The notes: a model not told the origin generated them from the sequence alone. A stretch of DNA of 16,531 nt from an uncultured Oscillospiraceae bacterium (GCA_902478455.1 CABSLJ010000038.1:1-16531); one strand, 5' to 3'; shown: positions 1 through 7,347, numbered from the stretch's first letter. Numbers and translations: made by a program.

Positions 1-52
1 TCCCAGGATGCGGCGGCCTTTTGACAGACTTTTTCAGAAGACGCGCTTCCGG

Positions 53-1201
53 TTACACAAGTTCAAGGTCGCAGAAGCTGCGGGTCTTGACCGATTCCCT
101 GGCAGTCAGGCAGGACAGGGCGCTCATGATGCCCGCCTCCAGCGGAGCCATCGACCGGCCGCCCGCGATGATCTCGGCAAAGTTGAGGCTTAATGCCGTG
201 TCCCCGCCGAAGTGGGGGAGATGGGCGGTGTCGAGATGATGGGTGCTCACCTTGGGGAGCATGTGGGAGTAAACGGTGGCGGTGCTGGTGTAGAAATCGA
301 AATCGATGGTGCCCTTGTAGCCGATGAAGCGAGCGCCGCGCTTTTTGGCATCCTTGCGGACGAAGAAGTTCTGGGAATAGACGGCGTGCTTGCCTTCGGG
401 ATATTCGAGCAGCATGGAGGCCATATCGTGATTGCCGACGTCCACGCCGAAGACGCAGTAATCGCCCTGGGCGTCCTCCTCCAGGCAGCGCTTGAGCACA
501 TTGTAGGAGCTTTCGGGGCAGGTTTTGTATTCGGGGCAGTCGACGCACTTGAGCCCGGCGGGCTTGTCGCCCTTGAAAATCTGCTTGCTCTCGGTGGCGC
601 AGACGCTTCTGGGATACAGACCGAGCACATAGTTGATGTAGTCGATGTCATGGGTGGCCTTTTGCAGGAAGAGACCACCGGTGCGGCTGTCGTCCCGGTA
701 CCAGCTGCGGTAGTAGACGCGGCCGTAGGGGACGTTGTTGGTCGCCTGAACCTGCTGGATTTCGCCGATTTCACCGCTTTGGACGATGTCGCGCACCAGC
801 TGGAGGATGGGAGCGCCGCGCAGGGGGAAGGAGACGAGGGCCTGGCTCTTGTAGTCCTTGGAAGCGCGGTAGAGGGCGCGCACCTGGTCGAGGGTGATGG
901 AGACCGGCTTTTCAAGCAGCATGGGAATGTTCCGCTTCATGACGCGGATGGCTTCCTCGGTGTGGGAATCGCAGTTGGTGCCTATGATTACGCCGTCGGG
1001 GGACATGGCGTCGAGCATTTCGTCGGCATCGGTGAAGAAGCGGGTGTCGGTGTAGGGCACGCCGAATTTCTCAAGCTGCCCCTTTGCGTAGTCGAAGTCC
1101 CGGTCGCACACGGCGCAGAGGGTAAAGTCGATCTCGGCGACGCACATGGATTTGAGCACGGTGCAGGTTCTCAGTCCGCAGCCAATGGCGGCGATTTTCA
1201 T
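53..1201 (-). CDS. Gfo/Idh/MocA family NAD(P)-dependent oxidoreductase
   Basis: A 382-residue cytoplasmic dehydrogenase, a usual length for the family, which oxidises or reduces sugars, inositols and related polyols with a nicotinamide cofactor. Seen: an N-terminal Rossmann signature IGCGLRT (residues 6-12), the family EKP motif at 97-99, and a C-terminal substrate-domain motif with K181, H184, D185 and D187 (KATHDIDY), the usual catalytic Lys/Asp/His region. Residues 219-249 carry five cysteines (C219, C222, C228, C239, C249) including CxxC, which could bind a metal; similar Cys-rich inserts occur in some family members. The ATG at 1201 follows a good AAGGAGAGGA site. The gene has its own promoter about 170 bp upstream and appears monocistronic. 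The family is certain; the substrate cannot be read from sequence. Confidence 0.93.
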   Translation of the reverse strand: MKIAAIGCGLRTCTVLKSMCVAEIDFTLCAVCDRDFDYAKGQLEKFGVPYTDTRFFTDADEMLDAMSPDGVIIGTNCDSHTEEAIRVMKRNIPMLLEKPVSITLDQVRALYRASKDYKSQALVSFPLRGAPILQLVRDIVQSGEIGEIQQVQATNNVPYGRVYYRSWYRDDSRTGGLFLQKATHDIDYINYVLGLYPRSVCATESKQIFKGDKPAGLKCVDCPEYKTCPESSYNVLKRCLEEDAQGDYCVFGVDVGNHDMASMLLEYPEGKHAVYSQNFFVRKDAKKRGARFIGYKGTIDFDFYTSTATVYSHMLPKVSTHHLDTAHLPHFGGDTALSLNFAEIIAGGRSMAPLEAGIMSALSCLTARESVKTRSFCDLELV

Positions 1202-1245
1202 AGCAGGTCCTCTCCTTTTTCAACTGTTTGTCGGCGTGCGCCGGT

Positions 1246-1265
1246 CTCCCCCGCAGGCGGGGGAG
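1246..1265 (-). repeat. GC-rich hairpin in leader of the oxidoreductase gene
   Basis: A perfect 9-bp inverted repeat (arms CTCCCCCGC and GCGGGGGAG, 2-nt centre) lies 45-64 bp upstream of the ATG at 1201, inside the predicted transcript leader. There is no T-run right after it in the direction of transcription, so it is not an ordinary terminator. Its core CCCGCAGGCGGG is the exact reverse complement of the palindrome in the ilvB promoter spacer (5219-5230). It could be an RNA hairpin or a protein-binding dyad. Confidence 0.6.
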
Positions 1266-1369
1266 GGACGCGTTTTTATGACCATTGAAAAAATCACCCG
1301 GCAAGGAGCGAGGCGAAACACAGCCCGTCCAGGCTCCGGTCAGGCGGCTTGATCAGCGATGCTAGGAGC

Positions 1370-1398
1370 ATTATAGAGCATCGTCCGCCAAAATGCAA
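1370..1398 (-). promoter_or_regulatory. Sigma-A-type promoter for the Gfo/Idh/MocA gene
   Basis: On the minus strand TTGCAT (1398-1393) is followed by a 17-nt spacer and a perfect TATAAT (1375-1370). Transcription would start near 1363 and give a leader of about 160 nt before the ATG at 1201. The 311-nt gap between this gene and the SDR gene holds this promoter, the leader hairpin and a candidate SDR terminator; I see no gene in it. Confidence 0.65.
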
Positions 1399-1437
1399 GG
1401 GGGCAAAACCAAAGGGATAAAGATGGGATTAGAAGAG

Positions 1438-1462
1438 AAAAACGGCAGGCAAAAAGACCGCC
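1438..1462 (-). terminator. Candidate terminator downstream of the SDR gene
   Basis: About 50 nt past the SDR stop codon on the minus strand, GGCGG (1462-1458) can pair with CC-T-GCC (1449-1444, one bulged T), followed one base later by TTTTT (1442-1438). The stem is short and bulged, so this is a moderate call. It would separate the SDR transcript from the oxidoreductase promoter just downstream. Confidence 0.4.
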
Positions 1463-1512
1463 TCCCTCCCGCCTGTACGGCGCGCGGGGGACGGCCTGAG
1501 CGTTATGGTTTT

Positions 1513-2247
1513 TCAAATGACAATCCCGCCGTTGGGGCTTAAGACCTGCCCGGTCAGAAAGCGCGCGCCGGGCGAGGCGAGAAACAGCGCGGTGTGGGCG
1601 ACGTCCTCCGGCCGACCGATGACGCCCAGCGGGGTTTCCTCCCGCAGCGCGCCGAGGGTTTCCTCCGTGAGCTGAGCGTTCATGTCGGTCTCGATCACGC
1701 CGGGGGCGATGCAGTTGACCCGCACGCCCGAAGGCCCCAGTTCCTTGGCGAGCGCCTTGGTAAAGCCGATGACGGCGGCCTTGGCCGCCGAGTAGTGCAC
1801 CTCGCACGAGGCGCCGGCGATCCCCCAAATGGAGGAGAGGTTGAGGATCACGCCTTCCCCCCGGCGCAGCATCTGCGGGAGTGCGGCCTGCGCGCAGTGA
1901 AAGGCCCCCTTGACGTTGACGGCGAACATCCTGTCCCAGTCCGCCTCGGTCAGGTCGCCGAAAAGCTTTTGCTGGGCGACGCCGGCGTTGTTGACAAGCA
2001 CGTCAATCCGTCCAAGAGAGGAGAGCGTCCGCTCCACCATGGCGAAGGCCTGGGCGCGGTCGGCGACGTCGGCCTGAAAGCACTCGGCTGTGTGGCCCCC
2101 GGCGCGCAGCTCGCTTTGCAGCGCGGCGGCCCGCTCCTCAGACGCGCGGTAGCCGATGGCGATCTCATATCCGTTTTCGGCGAAGAGGCGGGCGCAGGCC
2201 GCGCCGATGCCCCGGGAAGCGCCGGTGATAAGCGCCACTTTTCTCAA
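1513..2247 (-). CDS. SDR family oxidoreductase (FabG-like 3-oxoacyl-ACP reductase)
   Basis: A 244-residue classical short-chain dehydrogenase/reductase, the length typical of FabG. Seen: cofactor motif TGASRGIG (residues 8-15), NNAG at 86-89, and the catalytic tetrad N111, S139, Y152, K156 with the usual S-13-Y-4-K spacing; the C-terminus ends in a GQVLSPNGG-type strand as in FabG. A TTG start at 2247 is chosen because AAAGGGAG sits 7 nt before it, the family motif then begins at the normal distance, and a promoter lies just upstream. An ATG at 2268 adds 7 residues without a comparable site. No fatty-acid genes are adjacent, so it could equally reduce a sugar, steroid or other ketone. The class is certain, the substrate is not. 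Confidence 0.9.
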   Translation of the reverse strand: MRKVALITGASRGIGAACARLFAENGYEIAIGYRASEERAAALQSELRAGGHTAECFQADVADRAQAFAMVERTLSSLGRIDVLVNNAGVAQQKLFGDLTEADWDRMFAVNVKGAFHCAQAALPQMLRRGEGVILNLSSIWGIAGASCEVHYSAAKAAVIGFTKALAKELGPSGVRVNCIAPGVIETDMNAQLTEETLGALREETPLGVIGRPEDVAHTALFLASPGARFLTGQVLSPNGGIVI

Positions 2248-2285
2248 GACGAATCTCCCTTTCCGCATAGGCTCTGCATGATGCC

Positions 2286-2314
2286 AGTATAGCACACAAA
2301 CCGATTTCAGCCAA
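2286..2314 (-). promoter_or_regulatory. Promoter for the SDR gene
   Basis: On the minus strand TTGGCT (2314-2309), a 17-nt spacer and TATACT (2291-2286). The expected start near 2279 leaves a leader of about 30 nt before the TTG at 2247, which fits that start better than the ATG at 2268. Confidence 0.55.
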
Positions 2315-2446
2315 GGAACAAAATCGCACGGCCTCTCATTCCTGCTTGATCGATACGTTTGAAGCCGAAGTGCGGAGCGGCGCTTGTTGAGGAACAGACC
2401 TTGGAAGGGCGCGCGCAGAATGGGCGGGAACAGTTTGTCTGTGTCG

Positions 2447-2716
2447 TCAGTCGCTGTCAGGGCCTTCAATCATGAGACGGATTGCGGTTTTAAAGCCATT
2501 GACATATGCCTGTGTGGTTTCCTGTTCCAATTCGCCGCCCCGGGATATCATGACCTCGGTGTATTCCTCTCGGAGCTCGTCTGATAGCTTACTTAAAAAG
2601 GCTTTTTCTTTTTCATCGGTCCTTTGTCTGAGCTCCCAATATTTTGCGGGCTGCAGGTGAACGTGTTCCCAAGAGGGATTGAACCCATGAAAGATTGTTT
2701 CCATGCTTTGCTGCAT
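2447..2716 (-). CDS. Small DUF6809-like protein, copy 1
   Basis: An 89-residue hydrophilic, charged, probably helical protein of unknown function. The start is firm: AAAGGAGGA precedes the ATG by about 7 nt. It resembles the 91-residue protein at 12058-12333: both begin MQQ, share a central W-R-Q-R / FL-S / EY-E-V/I-M pattern and end with a GF-R/K-RL helix. This is the layout I associate with the DUF6809 group of small clostridial proteins. Base composition looks more AT-rich than its neighbours, which may mean separate acquisition. An extended -10 (TGCTAGTAT, minus strand, about 2767-2759) is a possible promoter without a convincing -35. No membrane segment or enzyme motif is seen. The gene is very likely real; its role is unknown. 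Confidence 0.72.
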   Translation of the reverse strand: MQQSMETIFHGFNPSWEHVHLQPAKYWELRQRTDEKEKAFLSKLSDELREEYTEVMISRGGELEQETTQAYVNGFKTAIRLMIEGPDSD

Positions 2717-2959
2717 AACTTGTCCTCCTTTGTTAGGCTGTTGATCCGAGTCACCTGTATACTAGCACAGAAACAATCCGGTTTGGGAATCTATCTGCTA
2801 TCCAGATAATTTTCTGGAACCAAAAGCATACAACGGCAGGAAGCTGCTATTGTCCGCCGGACTGCGCAGAAAAAATTGGGCAATCGGCCGGTTCCATCGG
2901 TGGAGAATGTACCGTTTTTCCAAAAAACATTTGTCCGCCCAAAACCTTTCATTTCCCGG
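2717..2959. other. Intergenic region between divergent genes
   Basis: This lies between the minus-strand DUF6809-like gene and the plus-strand 667-residue gene. It holds the ribosome binding site of the former (2727-2735) and short overlapping dyads, CCAGA/TCTGG at 2802-2817 and ATCTG/CAGAT just before it. I see no gene, RNA or mobile element in it. The plus strand stays open across part of it, but that stretch contains the promoter of the next gene and is judged non-coding. Confidence 0.5.
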
Positions 2960-2988
2960 TTGTATTCGCGGCCGGAAGGGTATATACT
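2960..2988 (+). promoter_or_regulatory. Promoter for the 667-residue protein gene
   Basis: TTGTAT (2960-2965), a 17-nt spacer and TATACT (2983-2988). Transcription would start near 2995, giving a leader of about 55 nt before the GTG at 3050. Confidence 0.55.
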
Positions 2989-3049
2989 CGGATCAAACCG
3001 AATAGATATCGTTTTCTATACTTCTAAAAAATCAAAGGAGGGAATTCTT

Positions 3050-5053
3050 GTGAAAGGCAATCTCAACGGCGCTTCCTTTGTCTCCACCAAAGCGGGGGAC
3101 GAATATTGCGGGTACTGTCTGGCGGACGGTGTTCCCGTGCTTTCCTGCCGCTGCGAGGGAGGGGAGGAGGTCGCCCTGCGCTGCGAGGGCCTGGTCCTGG
3201 AAACGGGCCGGGACTACCTGATCGAATTCGACTATCTCAAGTCGATGGACGTCACGGCAAAGAACTGGTCGGTGTTGACCCTGGCCGGGACCGATTGCCC
3301 CGAGGGCGGCGATTTTTCCATCCTCCAGGGGGATTACAGCGTCCGGGGGGCGCTTGCCGTCCTCTGCCAGGGAGAGCATCATGTGATAAGCAATCTTTTC
3401 CTGCCGGATGAGCGGTATGTGCATTTCTCCCTTTTGGTGGGGGCGGACGGCGGATACACATTGTTCATCGGCGGACGGTTCGTCGGCGGCTTCCGGCCCA
3501 AAATCCCCGCGGGGAAAAATCCCAAATCCATCGTCCTGGGGGCGGGGGAGGACACGGGAGAGGTGTCCGGCTGGGCCTTCTGGAAGAATTTCTCCCTGCG
3601 CGATGCGACGGGGGACGGCGTACGCATCGGCGTGCGGGAAAGCTACCGGCAGGGCGGCGCGAGTCTGCTGGAAATCCGCGCGCCGCAGTCGGACCTTGTC
3701 TTCAATGCGCGCGCCCTGCGCGGGGCCAATCTCTATACCCAGGGGGACTGGGTCTACCCCGGCTTTACGCGTGAATCATCGCTTTTCGGGCGGACGTTTG
3801 CCGACGCCGACCAGCTGGGCACCTTCGCCCTGCGCTGGGTGGGCAACTGCTACAAGAACCCTGATTCCGGCAGGATTGAGCTGCAATGCCACACCGATTA
3901 CGGCCTGGAGGTCAACCGCGTCTCGGGCCGTTCGGGCGCGTTTACCACCTACACCCGCGCCGACTTCTGTCCCATTGCGGGCGCGGCGAGCTACTATTTC
4001 TTTGAGGAACTGCCGGGCGTCTATTATGTGGATCTCGCGCTCAGGCGCGTCAATCCGCGCAAGGCCTCCAGCTATTCCCTGGCCTTTATGATGTTTACCG
4101 AGGGCCCCGGCAGCCAGCAGACCGATTGTCCGGAGAAGTACAACGGCTTCCGGATATGGCATGAAAGCAGGCACACCGATTACTTCTACGGGGCCGATTA
4201 CCATCTGGAAAGCGACTGTCCGGCGCCAAAAAAGGGGGAAGGCGTCTTCCTTCGCTGGGAGAGCGACAAGGACGGCGGATACTTCGGCGCGTGGTACCAC
4301 CCGCGCAACATGAAATTTACCCGAGGGGCAGTGGTCTGCCAGAAGGACGGCCAAAACGACTGGGCCGAAAATCCGCCCGCCGGGATGATCCTGCGGACGG
4401 AGGATCTGCATGCCTGCTGGGTGTGCAACCGGGAGGAGTACATGTCGATTGTGCCGAACCTCCGGCTTGCGCCGATGTATGAGGTCGGGGACAAAGCGAA
4501 GACGCGGCTGATCTGCTTCTGCGCTCATCCCGACGGACCGCTCGACAGCGACGAGGCGATTGAAAACCTCGATTTCGCCTTCAACCATCCGCTGCGGGCG
4601 TTGTCTCCCGTTCTGCGGCCGGGAGAGGAAGTGAGGGTCTGCGTGCGGGAGGAGGACGGCGTCGCCCGCCGGTGGCAGTTCGTGCAGCTCGACCCGGCCT
4701 TCGGCGCGCTGCGGACCGTGCTTCCGGTCTGCAGAGGCGGCGAGTCGCTCGGGGAAAAGCCGCTGGATACGCTCCTGCTGCTGCGGGACGTTCAGCCCGG
4801 CGAACAGAGGGAGCTGGGGATCTTGCCTCTTTCCCTGCGCAAGGGGGAGGGGCAGCTCTTTGAGGTGGTCAACGAGACGGGCGGTCTGCTGCGCGGCGTG
4901 ACGGTGGAGCTCCCCTGTGAGCGCAGGGTGGCGGCCGTCAAGCACGAGCTGCACCGCATGACGCCCTTTGTTCAGGAGGGCGGCCTCCTCACCTTCACGG
5001 TCGACATTCAAAGCGGCGTGACCCAGATTGACCTGGATTACCAAGACGACTGA
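3050..5053 (+). CDS. Large protein of unknown function with lectin-like N-terminal region
   Basis: I do not recognise this 667-residue protein. The GTG start is chosen because AAAGGAGGG lies 7 nt before it and a promoter lies upstream; longer in-frame starts would put that promoter inside the gene. Seen: no signal peptide and no membrane segment, so it is probably cytoplasmic; many aromatic residues, glycines and cysteines throughout. Roughly residues 60-185 have the alternating strand pattern of a concanavalin A/LamG-like beta sandwich (YVHFSLLVGADG, then a GGRFVGGF strand). The middle (about 200-540) is rich in Tyr/Trp/His and Asp (for example YFGAWYHPRN), and the last 100 residues look like another beta domain. 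Such architecture suits carbohydrate binding or an uncharacterised glycan enzyme, but that is inference. It is monocistronic, with large hairpins after the stop. Confidence 0.85.
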   Translation: MKGNLNGASFVSTKAGDEYCGYCLADGVPVLSCRCEGGEEVALRCEGLVLETGRDYLIEFDYLKSMDVTAKNWSVLTLAGTDCPEGGDFSILQGDYSVRGALAVLCQGEHHVISNLFLPDERYVHFSLLVGADGGYTLFIGGRFVGGFRPKIPAGKNPKSIVLGAGEDTGEVSGWAFWKNFSLRDATGDGVRIGVRESYRQGGASLLEIRAPQSDLVFNARALRGANLYTQGDWVYPGFTRESSLFGRTFADADQLGTFALRWVGNCYKNPDSGRIELQCHTDYGLEVNRVSGRSGAFTTYTRADFCPIAGAASYYFFEELPGVYYVDLALRRVNPRKASSYSLAFMMFTEGPGSQQTDCPEKYNGFRIWHESRHTDYFYGADYHLESDCPAPKKGEGVFLRWESDKDGGYFGAWYHPRNMKFTRGAVVCQKDGQNDWAENPPAGMILRTEDLHACWVCNREEYMSIVPNLRLAPMYEVGDKAKTRLICFCAHPDGPLDSDEAIENLDFAFNHPLRALSPVLRPGEEVRVCVREEDGVARRWQFVQLDPAFGALRTVLPVCRGGESLGEKPLDTLLLLRDVQPGEQRELGILPLSLRKGEGQLFEVVNETGGLLRGVTVELPCERRVAAVKHELHRMTPFVQEGGLLTFTVDIQSGVTQIDLDYQDD

Positions 5054-5069
5054 GAAAGGGGCGGTTTTT

Positions 5070-5134
5070 CCGTCCGACTGACAGACGGCCGGATGGACAA
5101 AGCGGAGGCATTGCTCCTCCGCTTTGTCCGCCGG
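5070..5134 (+). terminator. Strong double hairpin after the 667-residue gene
   Basis: Beginning 17 nt after the stop, a 5-bp hairpin (CCGTC 5070-5074 with GACGG 5084-5088) is followed by a perfect 14-bp stem: GGACAAAGCGGAGG (5095-5108), 7-nt loop, CCTCCGCTTTGTCC (5116-5129), capped outside by CCGG/CCGG (5089-5092, 5131-5134). No U-tract follows, so it is not a textbook intrinsic terminator. It may act as a transcript-end or RNA-stabilising structure separating this gene from the ilv operon. Confidence 0.45.
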
Positions 5135-5208
5135 GGAAAAGCGGGCGGCGAAGGCATGGGACGGCTGCAAAAAGGACCGCTGATGCGCCGCCCCGTGTAA
5201 AAATAGAG

Positions 5209-5238
5209 TTGACAAAATCCCGCCTGCGGGTATATGAT
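5209..5238 (+). promoter_or_regulatory. ilv operon promoter with palindrome in spacer
   Basis: A perfect -35 TTGACA (5209-5214), 18-nt spacer and -10 TATGAT (5233-5238); transcription would start near 5245, just before the T-box leader. The spacer contains the perfect dyad CCCGCCTGCGGG (5219-5230). A protein bound there would block RNA polymerase, so it is a candidate operator. The same 12-mer in reverse complement lies in the leader of the oxidoreductase gene (1250-1261). Confidence 0.8.
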
Positions 5239-5244
5239 AAAACA

Positions 5245-5530
5245 AATAAAACAAAAGCGCAGACAGGGAAGAGTACTTCGCCACTCCCCCTCCAGAGAGC
5301 CGCCGGCTGGTGCGAGGCGGCGGGGACCCGAAGGAAAATCGCCCTTGAGCTGTCCGCTGAAAGCGTATGCAAGTAAGCCGGAACGGTCACCCTCCGTTAC
5401 AGGGGTCGGCATTCGGCCGCACGGCCCGATGCATGAGAGGTCTCCGCCCTTTTGCGCGGGGGCAATAAGAGTGGTACCGCGGAGGATAACCTTCGTCTCT
5501 TAACAAATGGAGACGTCGGTTGTCTTTTTT
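5245..5530 (+). promoter_or_regulatory. T-box riboswitch, apparent isoleucine specifier
   Basis: A T-box leader senses uncharged tRNA and lets transcription pass a terminator when the amino acid is scarce. Seen in order: Stem I base GACAG (5262-5266)/CTGTC (5350-5354); AGTA of the loop-E turn, then CTTCG (5276-5280)/CGAAG (5329-5333) enclosing the specifier loop; the conserved apical pieces CCAGAGAG and GGTGCGAG; specifier ATC at 5338-5340 followed by G; Stem IIA/B pseudoknot AACGG/CCGTT (5382-5386, 5394-5398) with CCCT (5390-5393)/AGGG (5401-5404); T-box sequence AGAGTGGTACCGCGG (5468-5482), whose UGGU (5472-5475) would pair with a tRNA ending ACCA, as tRNA-Ile does; then the terminator. The element is near certain. 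The ATC reading is inferred from position in the loop and agrees with the ilv and cimA genes downstream. Confidence 0.95.
5488..5530 (+). terminator. T-box regulated terminator
   Basis: AACC (5488-5491) and CGTCTC (5494-5499) pair with GAGACG (5510-5515) and GGTT (5518-5521) across a small internal loop, followed by T6 (5525-5530). The 5' arm lies just downstream of the T-box sequence, as needed for the mutually exclusive antiterminator. The 133 nt from here to ilvB hold only a short GTCCG/CGGAC dyad and the ilvB ribosome binding site. Confidence 0.85.
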
Positions 5531-5663
5531 GTTGTATGCAGGAAAAGAAACGGCGGCCTCCCCCCTTTTTCCTGCAGCGCTATGCAGAAAACGGAGCAGA
5601 GCCGTCCGTCTGCAAGGCGGACCGGAAGGAAAGCCTGTTGCTTATTTTCCAGGAGGTGCAGCC

Positions 5664-7340
5664 ATGCTGAAAACAGGAGCGCAAATCGTCGCCGAATGCC
5701 TGCTTGAGCAGGGGGTGGACACCGTCTTCGGCTATCCCGGCGGAGCGGTGCTCCATATTTACGACGCTTTCTATGAATACCGCGACCGCATCCGGCATAT
5801 CCTCACCGCCCATGAGCAGGGCGCGGCCCACGCGGCCGACGGATACGCCCGCGCCACCGGCAGGACGGGCGTGGTCATCGCCACCTCCGGGCCGGGGGCG
5901 ACCAATCTCGTCACCGGCATCGCCGCCGCTTATATGGATTCGGTCCCCCTGGTGGCCATTACCGGCAACGTCGCGGTGGACTTGTTGGGGCGGGACAGCT
6001 TCCAGGAGGTGGATATCACCGGCATCACCATGGCGGTCACCAAGCACAATTTTATCGTTAAGGACGTCCGCGACCTCGCCCCCGTGCTCCGGAAGGCCTT
6101 CCGCATCGCGGGGGAGGGCCGCCCCGGCCCCGTGCTGGTGGATATCCCCAAGGACGTGACCGCCAACGTCTGCGAATATGCGCCTCAGCCGCCCGCACGG
6201 CGCAGGCCCGCTGCCGCGCCGGACGGGAAGGCGCTCTCCCGCGCGCTGGAGATGCTCCGCAAGGCCCAAAGGCCCCTGATTTACGCCGGCGGCGGGGTGA
6301 TCGCCTCCGGCGCGACCGAGCTGCTGGTCTCTTTCGCCGAGCGGCTGGACTGCCCCGTCTGCTGTTCGCTGATGGGCCTGGGCGGCTTCCCGGGGAATCA
6401 TCCGCTTTACCTCGGCAACGTCGGCATGCACGGCGCGTGTGAAACCGGCCGCGCCACGGCCGACTGCGACCTGCTCGTCGCCATTGGGGCCCGGTTTTCC
6501 GACCGCGTGGCCGGCGACCGCTCGGCCTTCAGCAGGCAGGCGGAAATCCTGCACATCGACATCGACGAATCCGAGCTGGACAAAAACGTCTCTGTTTCCC
6601 TCGGGATTGCCGGGGATGTGGGAAACGTCCTTTCCGCCCTGCTCGAAGAGCTGCCGCAGCAGGAACACGCCCCCTGGAGGGCGGCCCTGTGCGCCCTGCG
6701 GGATCAAAGCCCCAGGACCGAACCGCTTCCCGATCCACAGGGGCCTCCCACCCCCGCGCACATCCTGCGCACTCTGCGGGGGCTGACCGGGGAGCACGAC
6801 ATCATCGCCACAGACGTCGGCCAGCACCAGATGTGGACGGCGCAGACCTACCGCTTTTTAAAGCCCCGCACCCTGCTGACCTCCGGCGGCCTGGGCGCCA
6901 TGGGCTACGGCCTGGGCGCGGCCATCGGCGCGCAGGCGGCGCAGCCCTCCCGCCGCGTCGTTCTCGTCACGGGGGACGGCAGCTTCCACATGAACTTAAA
7001 CGAGCTGGTCACCCTCGCCTCCTACGAACTTCCCATTGTGGTGGTCGTGATGAACAACACCGTGCTCGGCATGGTGCGCCAGTGGCAGAAGCTCTTTTAC
7101 GGCAGCCGCTTTTCCCAGACCGATCCCCACAGAAAGACCGATTTCCCCGCCCTCGCGCGGGCCTTCGGGATCGAGGGACTGCGCGTCGACCGGGAGAGCG
7201 ACGTCGAACCGGCGCTGGAGCGCGCCTTCTCCCTCGGCCGTCCGGTAGTGGTCGACTACCGCATCTCGCCCGACGCAAACGTTCTGCCCATGATCCCCCC
7301 CGGCGGCGGGGCCGACCAAATGATCACCGAAATGGAGTGA
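5664..7340 (+). CDS. ilvB: Acetolactate synthase, large (catalytic) subunit
   Basis: A 558-residue thiamine-diphosphate enzyme of normal length. It joins two pyruvates to acetolactate (valine, leucine) or pyruvate and 2-oxobutyrate to acetohydroxybutyrate (isoleucine). Seen: N-terminal ThDP domain with FGYPGG and the catalytic Glu51 in AHEQGAAH; FAD/central domain with a GRDSFQE segment; C-terminal ThDP-binding motif from GDG (437-439) to NN (464-465). The ATG at 5664 follows AGGAGG by 7 nt; the frame is open further upstream, but that stretch is the T-box terminator. ilvN starts 7 nt after its stop, so the two are co-transcribed and probably translationally coupled. Expression should depend on the T-box. 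The anabolic, not fermentative, form is indicated by the small-subunit partner. Confidence 0.97.
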   Translation: MLKTGAQIVAECLLEQGVDTVFGYPGGAVLHIYDAFYEYRDRIRHILTAHEQGAAHAADGYARATGRTGVVIATSGPGATNLVTGIAAAYMDSVPLVAITGNVAVDLLGRDSFQEVDITGITMAVTKHNFIVKDVRDLAPVLRKAFRIAGEGRPGPVLVDIPKDVTANVCEYAPQPPARRRPAAAPDGKALSRALEMLRKAQRPLIYAGGGVIASGATELLVSFAERLDCPVCCSLMGLGGFPGNHPLYLGNVGMHGACETGRATADCDLLVAIGARFSDRVAGDRSAFSRQAEILHIDIDESELDKNVSVSLGIAGDVGNVLSALLEELPQQEHAPWRAALCALRDQSPRTEPLPDPQGPPTPAHILRTLRGLTGEHDIIATDVGQHQMWTAQTYRFLKPRTLLTSGGLGAMGYGLGAAIGAQAAQPSRRVVLVTGDGSFHMNLNELVTLASYELPIVVVVMNNTVLGMVRQWQKLFYGSRFSQTDPHRKTDFPALARAFGIEGLRVDRESDVEPALERAFSLGRPVVVDYRISPDANVLPMIPPGGGADQMITEME

Positions 7341-7347
7341 AGCGACG

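Noticed and set aside
2248..2469. A longer SDR protein starting at 2469
   Set aside because: It would overlap the small DUF6809-like gene and include the SDR promoter, and the extension has no place before the cofactor-binding strand in this family. The TTG at 2247 has the ribosome binding site.
2876..3049. A 58-residue N-terminal extension of the 667-residue protein
   Set aside because: The stretch contains the predicted -35/-10 at 2960-2988, and the only good ribosome binding site precedes the GTG at 3050.
5338..5352. A leucine (CTG/CTT-type) reading of the T-box specifier
   Set aside because: The CTG at 5350-5352 belongs to the base-paired CTGTC strand of Stem I, not to the specifier loop. 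The loop between the two helices presents ATC.
5520..5663. A longer IlvB starting within the T-box terminator
   Set aside because: The extra 48 residues come from the terminator U-tract and leader. The ATG at 5664 has AGGAGG and matches the usual IlvB N-terminus.
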